The translations under genes and the position numbers were made by a program. A stretch of 64,000 nucleotides of DNA, taken from the NCBI RefSeq assembly GCF_003112575.1, contig NZ_BEWC01000004.1:62001-126000 (forward strand), given 5' to 3'. The notes under the pieces are model-generated. The model was not told where the DNA came from and did not search any database. It worked only from the letters and a program-made list of their open reading frames with translations. This document shows, in pieces, positions 51,310 to 60,123 of the stretch (positions are counted from its first letter, which is position 1; each line of letters opens with the position of its first letter). This stretch comes from Streptomyces ardesiacus (GTDB lineage Bacteria; Actinomycetota; Actinomycetes; Streptomycetales; Streptomycetaceae).

Positions 51310-52245
51310 CTACTCCTCCCCCTTGCCCTGCATCAGCCGGTACTGGACGGCGACGACGGCGAGGGTGAGCGCCACGAGCAGCACCACCTCGGCCTGGGCG
51401 TAGTGGATGTCGCCGACGCTGTAGGCCCGGCGGAAGACGTCGTACATGAGCAGGTTGGTGGAGCCCTCGGGGCCTCCGCCGGTGAGCAGCTGGACCGGCG
51501 CGAACACCAGGAAGTTGGAGACGGTGTCGGCGACGAGGACGAAGGCCAGCGGGCGGCGCAGCAGGGGCAGCGTGACGTGCACGAAGCGCTGCCACGCGTT
51601 CGCGCCGTCCATGGCGGCGGCGTCGTACGTCTCCTGCGGGATGTCCTGGAGGCCCGCGATGAGGAAGGTCATCCAGTAGCCGACACCGACCCAGCTCATC
51701 AGCACGATCAGCGCGTACAGCGCCTGCGCCGGGCTGGTCAGGAACGGCTGGGAGGGCAGTCCGAGCCCGCCGAGGAGCGCGTTGAGCGGGCCCTCGGGAC
51801 GGTACAGGATGCCGAAGATCACCGCGGAAACGGCGGGCGGCACCGCGATGGGCGCGAAGACGAGTGAGCGCCAGAAGCGGACGCCCGCGAAACGCCGGTT
51901 GAACAGGACGGCGAGGCCGAGCGCGCACAGCACCTGGAGCGGGTTGACGATCACGCTGAAGAGCAGGGTGACGCGCACGCTCTGCCAGAACTGCGGGTCG
52001 CCGAAGAGGTCGCCGTAGTTGTCGAGGCCGACGAAGCGGGTGACGCCGTCGACGAGGCTGTGGTGGCGCAGGCTGTCGACGACCGCGAGCCCGGCGGGCA
52101 GCAGCCGCAGCACGAGCAGGGCGAGCAGTGCCGGAGCCAGGAAGGCGAGCGCGGTGCGGGCCTGGGAGCGGGTGCGGCGCCGCACCACGGGCTTCGGGCC
52201 GGTGGCGGGTCCGGGGGTGTCGGGGGGTGGGGTGGTGCTCGTCAT
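51310..52245 (-). CDS. Carbohydrate ABC transporter permease, MalF type
   Basis: 311 residues from the ATG at 52245, which overlaps the binding-protein stop (ATGA). A cytoplasmic Pro/Arg-rich N-terminus is followed by six hydrophobic segments and the EAA loop IPQETYDAAAMDGANAWQRFVHVTLPLL. It pairs with the MalG-type permease encoded next. Substrate not deducible from the permease itself. Confidence 0.9.
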   Translation of the reverse strand: MTSTTPPPDTPGPATGPKPVVRRRTRSQARTALAFLAPALLALLVLRLLPAGLAVVDSLRHHSLVDGVTRFVGLDNYGDLFGDPQFWQSVRVTLLFSVIVNPLQVLCALGLAVLFNRRFAGVRFWRSLVFAPIAVPPAVSAVIFGILYRPEGPLNALLGGLGLPSQPFLTSPAQALYALIVLMSWVGVGYWMTFLIAGLQDIPQETYDAAAMDGANAWQRFVHVTLPLLRRPLAFVLVADTVSNFLVFAPVQLLTGGGPEGSTNLLMYDVFRRAYSVGDIHYAQAEVVLLVALTLAVVAVQYRLMQGKGEE

Positions 52246-53555
52246 CGCAGTCGCTCCCAGGTGCGCACCAGTTCGTCCGAGGCCTTGGCGAGCCGGGGCT
52301 CGGCGGGCGAGCCGTTGCGGATGTCGGAGAAGGCGGAGGCCAGGACGGTCTCGAACTGGGTGTAGCCGACGGAGCGCGGGCGGCTGACGGCCGTGTGCTC
52401 CAGCTCGTGGCGCATGATCGTGGCGACTCCCTCGGTGGACTTCGTGGCCTGTTCGTCCAGGCGCGCGGCGTACGCGTCGAAGGCGGCGCGGTGGGACGGG
52501 ATCAGCGGGGACGCGGCGACCGTGGCGAGGCTGCCCTCGGTGGTCAGCGAGGCGTACTCCATGAACTTCAGGCCCGCGTCCTTGCGGTGGCTGTACGGGT
52601 TGACGCCCCAGGACCAGGAGTCGGTCGGGGTCACCGGACGGCCGCCGTCGAAGTACGGCTGCGGCGCCGTGCCCCAGGCGAGGTCCTTCAGCCCGGCGAA
52701 GGCGCCCAGGTTCCAGGGACCGCCGACGAAGAACGGCACCTTGCCCGCGGTGAAGAAGGAGGCCAGCTGGAAGGAGGTGACGCCGCGCGGCGAGAGGCCG
52801 TCCGCGAACAGGTCGTGGTACCAGCGCATCGCCTTCGTCCAGCCGTCCGTGGTGACGGCGGGCGAGAGCATGTCGTCGCCGGTGACGCCGGAGCCGCCGC
52901 CGAGGGACTCGACCAGCGGCTGCAGACCGTAGTACGCGTCCGTCTGCTCCAGGATCAGGGCGTACTCGCAGCCCGCCCGCTTCATGGCACGGCGCCCGGC
53001 GTCCAGGACCCTCTCCCAGGTCCAGCGCTCGGCGGGGTCCGCGGACGGGGCGCCGACACCGGCCTTCTTCAGCAGGTCGACGTTGTAGAACAGGTACTGG
53101 GTGGAGGTCCACACCGGCAGCGAGCGCAGGGTGCCGTCCCAGGAGCTGATCTCGTACTGCTCCCTCGTGACGGCCGCGCGGGCCCGCCGGCCGACGCCGT
53201 TCAGGTCGGTGAGGAAGCCGCGGGCGCTGAGGGCGGGGACCCGCGGCTGGTCGACGCAGTACACGTCGACGGCCGAGTCCTTCGCGGACAGCCTCAGCTG
53301 GAGGACGTCGTTGAGCTGTGCGGGCGGCACGGCGGTGTACGCGACCCGCAGCCCCGGGTGTGCCTTCTCGAAGCCCCGGATGACCGGCTGGAACGTCTCA
53401 GGGGTCTCGGGGCCGAGGAACCGCACGGTCCGCCCGGGGTCGCCGGACGCGTCGGAGGCGCACCCCGTCAGCGCCACGCCGGGAGCGGCGGCGAGAGCCG
53501 CGGCGAGCAGAGTTCTGCGGCTGAGGGGGCGCGCGGCGCCCGGTGAGCGGTTCAT
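52242..53555 (-). CDS. Sugar-binding lipoprotein of an ABC importer
   Basis: 437 residues from the ATG at 53555. A twin-arginine-like LSRRTLLAAALAA signal ends in the lipobox LTGC (Cys32), so it is a membrane-anchored lipoprotein. The mature part is a family-1 solute-binding protein (TVRFLGPETPETFQPVIRGF, VYCVDQPRVPALSARGF, PTDSWSWGVNPYSHRKDAG). It captures the substrate for the two permeases encoded downstream. Two operator-like palindromes lie in its promoter region, facing a divergent LacI-type gene. Confidence 0.92.
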   Translation of the reverse strand: MNRSPGAARPLSRRTLLAAALAAAPGVALTGCASDASGDPGRTVRFLGPETPETFQPVIRGFEKAHPGLRVAYTAVPPAQLNDVLQLRLSAKDSAVDVYCVDQPRVPALSARGFLTDLNGVGRRARAAVTREQYEISSWDGTLRSLPVWTSTQYLFYNVDLLKKAGVGAPSADPAERWTWERVLDAGRRAMKRAGCEYALILEQTDAYYGLQPLVESLGGGSGVTGDDMLSPAVTTDGWTKAMRWYHDLFADGLSPRGVTSFQLASFFTAGKVPFFVGGPWNLGAFAGLKDLAWGTAPQPYFDGGRPVTPTDSWSWGVNPYSHRKDAGLKFMEYASLTTEGSLATVAASPLIPSHRAAFDAYAARLDEQATKSTEGVATIMRHELEHTAVSRPRSVGYTQFETVLASAFSDIRNGSPAEPRLAKASDELVRTWERLR

Positions 53556-53613
53556 GGCGACCACTCTGCACCGCGTGGAGCCCCGGGAAGGGACGTTATG
53601 GCCATCACGCATC

Positions 53614-53625
53614 CAAATCGTTTTG
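53614..53625. promoter_or_regulatory. LacI-type operator, imperfect copy
   Basis: CAAATCGTTTTG, one mismatch from the perfect palindrome at 53702-53713. It lies 59 bases upstream of the binding-protein start, so a repressor bound here would block the importer promoter. Confidence 0.6.
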
Positions 53626-53701
53626 CATCGCAGGGGGCGAGAAGAGGGCAGACAGACTCAGGTGCACGAAACTGGCCGACACCTTGATGGCGAGCACGAT
53701 A

Positions 53702-53713
53702 CAAAACGTTTTG
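53702..53713. promoter_or_regulatory. LacI-type operator, perfect copy
   Basis: CAAAACGTTTTG, a perfect 12-bp palindrome with the central CG typical of LacI/GalR sites, 66 bases upstream of the LacI-type gene. Spacing of 88 bases (about eight helical turns) to the second copy would suit cooperative binding. Confidence 0.78.
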
Positions 53714-53778
53714 CGTTCTGGATAGGGTGACACCGACCACGGCGCCGCACGGGCGCCGCCGACGACCGGGAGGCGAAT

Positions 53779-54789
53779 GTGCACGGCTCGGGCCGCGTCA
53801 AGATCGTGGACGTGGCAGCCGCCGCCGGAGTCAGCGTGACGACGGTGTCCCATGTGATCAGCGGGCGCCGCCCGGTGTCGGCGGCCACCCGCGCCCGGGT
53901 CGAGGACGCGGTGCGCCGCCTCGGCTACCAGGCCGACCCGTCGGCGCGCGGCCTGCGCACCCAGCGCACCGACACCGTCGGACTCGTCGTCCCGGACATC
54001 ACCAACCCGTTCAACACCGAGCTGGCCGCCGGCGTCCAGGCCATCGCGTACGCCCGCGGCCTCCTGACGGTGGTGTGCGAGGCGCCCATGACGGACGGGC
54101 CGCGCCTCCCGGCCGTACTGCGCCAGTTGACCGCGCGGCGGCTCGACGGGATCGTGCTCGGGCGGTTCGGCGCACAGCGCGCGGACCTCGACCTGATCGC
54201 CGGTTCCGGGGCCCGCCTGGTCCGCCTCGGCACACGGATCGCCGACGGCCCCGGCGATGTGGTCCGCGGCGCCGAGACCGAGGGCATGCGGGACCTGGTC
54301 CGGTATCTCGTGCGCGAGCGCGGCTACCGGCGGATCGGCTTCATCGGCGGCGAGGCGGGCGTCGAGCCGGGCGGCGAGCGCTACGAGGGCTACCGGCAGG
54401 CCCTCGCCGAGGCGGGACGTACCGTGCCGGAGGATCTGACCGTGTGGACGGGCTTCACGCGGGAGGGTGGGCGTGCCGGGGCGGCCCTCCTGCTCGACGC
54501 CACCGAGCCGCCGGACGCCGTGGTGTGCGCCAACGACCTGATCGCGATCGGCGCGCTGGACGTCGCACGTGAACGGGGGTTCGATGTGCCGGGGCGGCTG
54601 GCCGTCACCGGCTACGACGACATCGACGCGGCGTCGATGGTCTCCCCCGCGCTGACGACGGTCGTCAACCCCGCGCGGGAGATCGGCCGTTCGGCTGCCC
54701 GGCTGCTCATCGACCGGCTCGACGGGGACAAGGGGCCCGCGCGGGAGGTGGTGTTGACGCACCAGGTGGTACGTCGCGCCTCGGCGTGA
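53779..54789 (+). CDS. LacI-family transcriptional regulator
   Basis: 336 residues from the GTG at 53779, behind GGGAGG. The N-terminal HTH is VKIVDVAAAAGVSVTTVSHVISGRRPVS. The effector domain has DTVGLVVPDITNPFN, RIGFIGGEAGVEPG, AVVCANDLIAIGAL and VTGYDDIDAASMVSPALTT. It is divergent from the sugar importer and nucleoside hydrolase operon, with two CAAAACGTTTTG-type sites between. It should repress that operon until the imported sugar binds. Confidence 0.92.
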   Translation: MHGSGRVKIVDVAAAAGVSVTTVSHVISGRRPVSAATRARVEDAVRRLGYQADPSARGLRTQRTDTVGLVVPDITNPFNTELAAGVQAIAYARGLLTVVCEAPMTDGPRLPAVLRQLTARRLDGIVLGRFGAQRADLDLIAGSGARLVRLGTRIADGPGDVVRGAETEGMRDLVRYLVRERGYRRIGFIGGEAGVEPGGERYEGYRQALAEAGRTVPEDLTVWTGFTREGGRAGAALLLDATEPPDAVVCANDLIAIGALDVARERGFDVPGRLAVTGYDDIDAASMVSPALTTVVNPAREIGRSAARLLIDRLDGDKGPAREVVLTHQVVRRASA

Positions 54790-54873
54790 ACCCGGCCTGC
54801 CCCGCATGCGCCCGCCACGAGGTCTGCCGGCCGCCCCGCCGACCGGGTCGACGAGCGCGGCCGTGCAGGCCCG

Positions 54874-54889
54874 GGCCGCCCCGGCGGCC
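54874..54889. terminator. Palindrome between convergent genes
   Basis: GGCCGCC-CC-GGCGGCC, a perfect 7-bp inverted repeat in the 101-base gap between the LacI gene and the leftward phytase. The tight loop means the top pair would open. A bidirectional terminator is plausible. Confidence 0.35.
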
Positions 54890-54890
54890 G

Positions 54891-56201
54891 TCAGTCGTCG
54901 AGCGCCTCCAGGACGTCACCGAGGTCGACGAACTTGAAGCCCGTGGCCTCCCGGTCGCCGTCCTCCGGAGTCGCGTGACCGTCCTGGACGACGAGCAGGC
55001 CGTTCGGGTACCTGCGGCCGAGCGGCTCGGCGACCGCGTCCGCGCCGTCGCACTCCTCGGAACCGTCCAGCGACTGGGAGGCGGCACCCACCCGGAAGCC
55101 GCCCTCGTACTCGTAGTCGTCGGACCGTTCGCGGTCGTAGGCGACGAAGGTGTCGTCGCCCTGGCTGGAGGCGAGCAGGTACCCGTCGCCGTCGTCCTGG
55201 CGCACCAGGGTCAGGCCCTCGACGTCCGCCGACACCCGGACACCGCCGAAGCCGGGGTCGTCACCCACAACGCACGCGTCGGACGCCTCGTCGTACGTGG
55301 CCGGCACACCGTACTCGCGGACCTTGTCCTGCAGGACGGGGGTGCCCTTGAGGTCGGCCCGCAGGCGCCAGATGCCCACATCCTCCTGCCCGGCGAAGAG
55401 CGTGCCGGTCTCCGGGTCGACGACCATGCCCTCGACCTGCGGGCCTTCGCCCGGGTCGCCGCAGGGGGACCACTTCGTGCCGTCGGGCATCGTGAAGGCG
55501 GCGGGCAGGTCCAGGGTGCGGACCTTCCGGTAGGACACCGTGCCGCCGCGCGTCGTGGTCAGCTCCAGGAGCGCGATGCGGGTGGTCGCGTTCTGGCTGA
55601 CGAGCGCGTAGGACCTGCCGGTCCCGGAATCGGTGTACGCGGCCAGTCCGTAGGCGGTGCGCTCCTGGTTGACCTCCTCCTGCGAACCGGAGAAGATCCA
55701 CGGCGCCGAGGGGTCGGTGACATCGGTGAGCGGGGCGTCCGGCCGGTCACCGTCGACCCGGTAGATGCGCAGTTTGTCGCTGCCGCGGTCGCTGACGACC
55801 GCCAGATCCGTGCGGCCCGTACCCAAGGGGGTCCGGTGCACCAGGTCGACGTTGTTGAAACGGCCGGGAGCGTCGTCCGCTCCCGGCGCCGCCGGCGCGG
55901 GGACCGACTGGACCTGCCGGGCGTCGAGGTCGTAGACGCGCAGGCCCCCTTCCTTGGCCGTGGCGATGACGAGGCTGGCGTCCGGGTCGGCGAGGTTGCG
56001 CCAGATCGCCGGGTCGTCGGCGTTCGCGTTCCCGCCCTCGTCGTCGTCGAACAGCGCCGCGGTCTCGGCCCGGGGAACGACCTGGGGCAGTGCGGCGAAC
56101 GCCGAGGCCTCCGCCGCCGGTACGTGTGCGACAGCGGCGGTGAACACCAGGGTCGCCGTCGCCGCGACGGCACGGGAACGGCGTCTTGTGAACGCGTGCA
56201 C
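54891..56201 (-). CDS. Secreted beta-propeller phytase
   Basis: 436 residues. A Sec signal peptide (RRRSRAVAATATLVFTAAV...AEA) spans about the first 32. The mature chain has DDPAIWRNLADPDASLVIAT, VSDRGSDKLRIYRV, VEGMVVDPETGTLFAGQEDVGIWR and GDDPGFGGVRVSADVEGLTL, the calcium-rich blade motifs of BPP phytases. It would release phosphate from phytate outside the cell. It is a single gene whose 3' end faces the LacI gene. A PHO-type promoter would be expected, but I could not identify PHO boxes. Confidence 0.9.
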   Translation of the reverse strand: MHAFTRRRSRAVAATATLVFTAAVAHVPAAEASAFAALPQVVPRAETAALFDDDEGGNANADDPAIWRNLADPDASLVIATAKEGGLRVYDLDARQVQSVPAPAAPGADDAPGRFNNVDLVHRTPLGTGRTDLAVVSDRGSDKLRIYRVDGDRPDAPLTDVTDPSAPWIFSGSQEEVNQERTAYGLAAYTDSGTGRSYALVSQNATTRIALLELTTTRGGTVSYRKVRTLDLPAAFTMPDGTKWSPCGDPGEGPQVEGMVVDPETGTLFAGQEDVGIWRLRADLKGTPVLQDKVREYGVPATYDEASDACVVGDDPGFGGVRVSADVEGLTLVRQDDGDGYLLASSQGDDTFVAYDRERSDDYEYEGGFRVGAASQSLDGSEECDGADAVAEPLGRRYPNGLLVVQDGHATPEDGDREATGFKFVDLGDVLEALDD

Positions 56202-56509
56202 GGACGGTCTCCTTCGTCAGGGAGCGGGCGAGGCCGGCGCACATCCGGCGTCGGCTCGCGACCGCACCCACCAGTGGGACGACGTCACATGATCGAGAGC
56301 GCAGGCGGAGGGCGCGCGTCACCCGGGCGACCGCCCGACGACGAACGCATGACCACGGGATGAAGGGCCGAAGGCCCGAGGATTGAAGGAAGTCGCCCTG
56401 CCTCCCCTTGGCCGCGTCGACGCCCATGGCGCCGACCGCACCGGTCGCCGGGCCACCGCCACCGTGCAGCCCCGGGTCGTAGGGCACCTCCGGCGCCACC
56501 GCCGGACGG

Positions 56510-57631
56510 TCAGGACGGCTGCACCTGGTCGAACAGGGCGAGGGCTTCGGCGGGGTCCGGGCCGACGAGGCGTTCCAGGCCGGCCGTCGTGATCTCCGCC
56601 CACCTGCCGGCCCGTGCCCACATCCGTTCCTCGAAGGCCCGGACGGTCTCGTCCAGATCTTGGGAGCCGGTGGCGACGGACTCGGCGAGTTCGGCACCTT
56701 CCAGCATCGCGAGGTTCGCGCCCGCCCCCAACGGGGGCATCAGGTGGGCGGCGTCGCCCAGGAGCGTCACCCCGGGGACGTGGGCCCAGGTGTGCGACAC
56801 GGGCAGGACGTGGAGGGGGCGGTGGACGAACGTGTCGCCGCGGCGGATGAGGTCGAGGACGGGATCGGCCCAGCCGTCGAACAGAGCCAGCAGGCGCGAG
56901 CGCACTGCCTCGGCGTCCGCCGGGTCCGGGTCCAGGTCCCTGTGCCCGTCCAGTGGTGCGCGGAACTGGGCGTACACCTTGACGTGGCCGCCGCTGTTGC
57001 GCTGGGCGACCAGGGCACGGTTCACGCCGTACACGGCGAGGGAACCGTCGCCGATCAACCGGGCGAGGCCGGGGTGGCGGGTGTCGACGTCGTCGAGGGA
57101 GGTCTCGATCGAGGTGACGCCGGTGTAGTGCGGCGTCACCGACGAGACCGCGGGGCGGACCCGGGACCAGGCGCCGTCCGCTCCGACGACGAGGTCGAAG
57201 GTGTCCTGCCGCCCGTCCTCGAAGTGAACCAGTACGCCGTCCGCCCCGGGCACCACCCGCGACACGCCCCGGCCCCACTGGACGCCGAGGGGGCCGAGCA
57301 GCAGGTCACGGAGTTGTCCGCGGTCGATCTCGGGATTGGCCCGGTCCTCGGGCCGGGGACGCCAGTCGCGCAGGACGGTCCCCTCCGTGTCCAGGATGCG
57401 CATGGCCTGCCCCTCGGGCCGGGACAACGCCCGGAACTCCGCCAGCAGCCCCGCCTTGTCCAGCGCGAGCTGGCCCAGGGCTTCCTGCAGGTCCAGCGTG
57501 CCGCCCGGGGGGCGCGCGTCAGGGGCGGGGTCGCGTTCGAAGACGGCGACGGGGTGGCCGTGGCGGTGCAGGACACGGGCGAAGGTGAGGCCGGCGGGAC
57601 CGCTCCCGACCACGGCGATACGACGTCTCAT
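56510..57631 (-). CDS. FAD-dependent monooxygenase, TetX/PHBH-like
   Basis: 373 residues from the ATG at 57631. It has the dinucleotide motif AVVGSGPAGLTFARVLHRHGH, the second FAD motif VVGADGAWSRVRPAVS and the GD motif LLGDAAHLMPPLGAGANLAM. These are class A flavoprotein monooxygenases that hydroxylate aromatics or inactivate antibiotics such as tetracyclines or rifamycins. It is divergent from a TetR regulator, an arrangement often seen for drug-inducible inactivation enzymes. Substrate unknown. Confidence 0.9.
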   Translation of the reverse strand: MRRRIAVVGSGPAGLTFARVLHRHGHPVAVFERDPAPDARPPGGTLDLQEALGQLALDKAGLLAEFRALSRPEGQAMRILDTEGTVLRDWRPRPEDRANPEIDRGQLRDLLLGPLGVQWGRGVSRVVPGADGVLVHFEDGRQDTFDLVVGADGAWSRVRPAVSSVTPHYTGVTSIETSLDDVDTRHPGLARLIGDGSLAVYGVNRALVAQRNSGGHVKVYAQFRAPLDGHRDLDPDPADAEAVRSRLLALFDGWADPVLDLIRRGDTFVHRPLHVLPVSHTWAHVPGVTLLGDAAHLMPPLGAGANLAMLEGAELAESVATGSQDLDETVRAFEERMWARAGRWAEITTAGLERLVGPDPAEALALFDQVQPS

Positions 57632-57641
57632 GGCGATACAG

Positions 57642-57676
57642 CGTATTGTTCCGCTACGTCGCATCGCAACAGTACG
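57642..57676. promoter_or_regulatory. Imperfect inverted repeat, candidate TetR operator
   Basis: CGTATTGTT (57642-57650) and AACAGTACG (57668-57676) are reverse complements with one mismatch, in the 54-base gap between the divergent monooxygenase and TetR genes. Confidence 0.55.
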
Positions 57677-57685
57677 ATGCCTCCC

Positions 57686-58378
57686 ATGACTGTGTGGGAC
57701 CGTCCTGAGCCGCCGACTCGCCCCGTGCCGCTCGACCGGGAGCGGATCGTGGCCGCCGCCGTCGCGCTGGCCGACGAGGGCGGGCTGGAGTCCGTGTCGT
57801 TGCGCAAGGTCGCCGCCCGGCTCAACGCCGGGCCGATGCGGCTGTACGGATTCATCGCCACCAAGGAGGAGCTGTTCGACCTCATGGTGGACGAGGTCCA
57901 GGCCGAGATCCTCCCCGAGGAACAGCCCGGCGACTGGCGCGAGGCGCTGAGCGTCCTCGCCCACCGCACCAGGCAGACCGCTCTCCGCCACGAATGGCTC
58001 GCCGACCTGCTCGGCGGCCGCCCGACCCTGGGCCCGAACGGCCTCGCCGTGACCGAGGCCACGCTGGCCGCCCTCGACGGCCTCGCCGACATCGACACCG
58101 TCATGCGCGCCGTGGAGACGGTCAGCGCCTACTTCACCGGCGCGATCAGACGCGAGGTCGCGAACCTGCGGGCCGAGCGCGCCACCGGTCTGTCCGAGCG
58201 CGACTGGCAGCGCGCCCACGGCCCCCATGTGACAAGGATGTTGGCCACGGGCCGCTTCCCGTCCCTGTCCAAGGCCGTCCACGACGGCACGGACACGGAC
58301 CCCGAAACGTCCTTCGCGACCGGCCTGGACTGGATCCTCGACGCCGTGGCCACCCGGCTGAACCGGCCGCCGGCGTGA
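57686..58378 (+). CDS. TetR-family regulator, TetR_C-like
   Basis: 230 residues from the ATG at 57686; ATG at 57677 would add three residues. The HTH is GLESVSLRKVAARLNAGPMRLYGFIATKEEL, a sequence type close to the TetR/ActII-like branch whose C-terminal domain binds antibiotics or intermediates. It is divergent from the flavin monooxygenase, with an inverted repeat in the short gap. It probably represses the monooxygenase until the ligand appears. Confidence 0.88.
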   Translation: MTVWDRPEPPTRPVPLDRERIVAAAVALADEGGLESVSLRKVAARLNAGPMRLYGFIATKEELFDLMVDEVQAEILPEEQPGDWREALSVLAHRTRQTALRHEWLADLLGGRPTLGPNGLAVTEATLAALDGLADIDTVMRAVETVSAYFTGAIRREVANLRAERATGLSERDWQRAHGPHVTRMLATGRFPSLSKAVHDGTDTDPETSFATGLDWILDAVATRLNRPPA

Positions 58379-58655
58379 CGCTCAACTCCAGCAGGACGTG
58401 AGCGGGACCGGGGTCGGCACCTACGGGCGGCACGGGTCACCGCCGTCACCCATGCTCCGGGGGGTGCCTGGACCGCGAGGCCAGCACGCAAGCCCGGCCT
58501 GCGAGCCGTCTTGTCGGCGTCCACGTGAAGCGCCCGGACGAGTACGGATGACCGTACCCGCCCTCGGCAAGGGCCCAGGCGTCTTCTTGACCTGAAGCAT
58601 GATTGAGGTCCTAGCGTGTCGCCCACTCGATCATCTGACGACGGGAGACACGCTG

Positions 58656-59489
58656 GTGATCCTCGTGACCGGAGCCACTGGAAACATCGGCAGTGCCCTG
58701 CTGAAGGAGTTGCACGCGCGCGGTGCCGGACCGTTGAGAGGGCTCACTCGTGATGCCGCCCGGGCCGTCTTCCCTCAAGGTGTGGAGACCGTGGAAGGCG
58801 ACCTCGCAGAGCCGACGCTGCTGAAGACCGCGCTGAAGGGGGTGCGCTCGCTGTTCCTCGTGTCGCGTCTGGGCCCGGACGGCGACATCCTCGAAGCCGC
58901 CCGGCGGGAGGGAGTGGAGCACGTCGTGCTGGTGTCGTCCCTCACCGTCCAGACCCACCCGCACCTCGGCCCCGCCGACGAGAACCTGGCGGTGGAGCAG
59001 CTGCTCAGGGAATCCGGCATGGCCTGGACGATCCTGCGGCCGACGCAGTTCGCTTCGAACGCCCTGATGTGGGCTGCGTCCATCCGTGACCGCAAGACCG
59101 TCCGCGCGCCGTACGCCGGGACCGCGCTGCCGACCATCCACCCCGCGGACATCGCGTCGGTGGCCCGGGTGGCACTGACCGAGCCCGGCCACCACGGACG
59201 CACGTATGCCTTGACCGGGCCAGAGCCCATAACCGCCCGACAGCAGGTCGAGGCCATCGCGGCAGCACTGGGGCGGGAGGTGCCCTTCGCCGAGATCAGC
59301 CGTCAGCAGGCCCACCCGCAGATGGCCGCGGTCTTCGGGCCCGCAGCGGCCGACGCGGTACTCGACGTCACTGGTGGAGACGTGAACCCCAAGCTGCTGA
59401 TGGTGCGCGACACGGTTTCCCAGGTCACCGGAGAGCCGGCTCGCCCGTTCCGGCAGTGGGCGTCGGAAAACGCCGACGCCTTCCGTTGA
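58656..59489 (+). CDS. NmrA-like NAD(P)-binding oxidoreductase
   Basis: 277 residues from the GTG at 58656, eight bases after GGGAG; ATG at 58599 is an alternative with a poorer context. The Rossmann motif VTGATGNIGSALLKEL is at the N-terminus. Then come VEGDLAEPTLLKTAL, VEHVVLVSSLTVQ, SGMAWTILRPTQFASN and ALTGPEPITARQQVEAI, as in QOR2- and NmrA-type atypical SDRs. The family includes quinone oxidoreductases and redox sensors. It is followed by an IS30 remnant and has no operon partner. Confidence 0.85.
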   Translation: MILVTGATGNIGSALLKELHARGAGPLRGLTRDAARAVFPQGVETVEGDLAEPTLLKTALKGVRSLFLVSRLGPDGDILEAARREGVEHVVLVSSLTVQTHPHLGPADENLAVEQLLRESGMAWTILRPTQFASNALMWAASIRDRKTVRAPYAGTALPTIHPADIASVARVALTEPGHHGRTYALTGPEPITARQQVEAIAAALGREVPFAEISRQQAHPQMAAVFGPAAADAVLDVTGGDVNPKLLMVRDTVSQVTGEPARPFRQWASENADAFR

Positions 59490-59554
59490 ATCGCCGGGGT
59501 TGGAGTGAGAGTCCTCCACATGGAGGGTTTTGGACGAGTGGGCCGCGCGGTGCC

Positions 59555-59683
59555 AACGAGAACACCGGCCGCCAGCGTCGCGAGCATCTGCCCGAGCGCG
59601 CGGACCTGCGCACGCTCAGCCGGGCCGACTTGGAAGCCGTCGCCCACGACCTGAACCACCGACCACGGCAAGACCCTGGCTGA
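59555..59683 (+). pseudogene. C-terminal remnant of an IS30-family transposase
   Basis: Some 42 residues in frame (NENTGRQRREHLPERADL, then SRADLEAVAHDLNHRPRQ) match the end of IS30 transposases, where ENTN-LLRQY-PKGTDL and LN-RPRK-LG are conserved. The rest of the transposase and any terminal inverted repeats are missing. It is a scar of an old insertion between the NmrA-like and VOC genes. Confidence 0.75.
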
Positions 59684-59715
59684 CGCTCTCCGACAGCGGT
59701 CTGCGTCGGCCTGTG

Positions 59716-60084
59716 TCAAGCCGCGCGCAGACAGAAAGGATGCCCGGCCGGGCTGGCGTAGACGCGGCTGCCGGTGCGGGTGTCCGAAGTGATCTCCTCG
59801 GTGGGGCGCAGTCGGGTGGCGCCGGCGTCGGTGGCCGTCCGGTCGGCGGTCGCGAGGTCCTCGACGCCGAAGTCGAGGTGCATCTGCTGGGAGGTACCGT
59901 CCGGCCAGCTCGGGGCGACGTGCCCGGGTGCGGACTGGACGACGAGGACCGGGAGGCCGGGCGCCTGAACGAAGTGATGGGTCGGCGTGCGATGGATCGA
60001 TCCACCCAGCAGCCGGTGCCAGAAGACGCTCTCCGTCTCGATCTCGGCAGCGTCGATGATCACGGAACTCAGAGTGATGGACAT
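59716..60084 (-). CDS. VOC-superfamily (glyoxalase-like) protein
   Basis: 122 residues from the ATG at 60084, with GGGAG seven bases upstream. Two beta-alpha-beta-beta-beta halves are visible (VIIDAAEIETESVFWHRLLGG; MHLDFGVEDLATADRTATDAG), ending VYASPAGHPFCL. This is the glyoxalase/bleomycin-resistance fold, but the function of single-domain members is diverse. It lies just downstream of an SDR gene on the same strand (40-base gap), so probably one operon controlled by the divergent TetR gene. Confidence 0.82.
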   Translation of the reverse strand: MSITLSSVIIDAAEIETESVFWHRLLGGSIHRTPTHHFVQAPGLPVLVVQSAPGHVAPSWPDGTSQQMHLDFGVEDLATADRTATDAGATRLRPTEEITSDTRTGSRVYASPAGHPFCLRAA

Positions 60085-60123
60085 GGTGATGCTCCCCTTC
60101 TTCACGCTGGCACTGGTCAGTGT

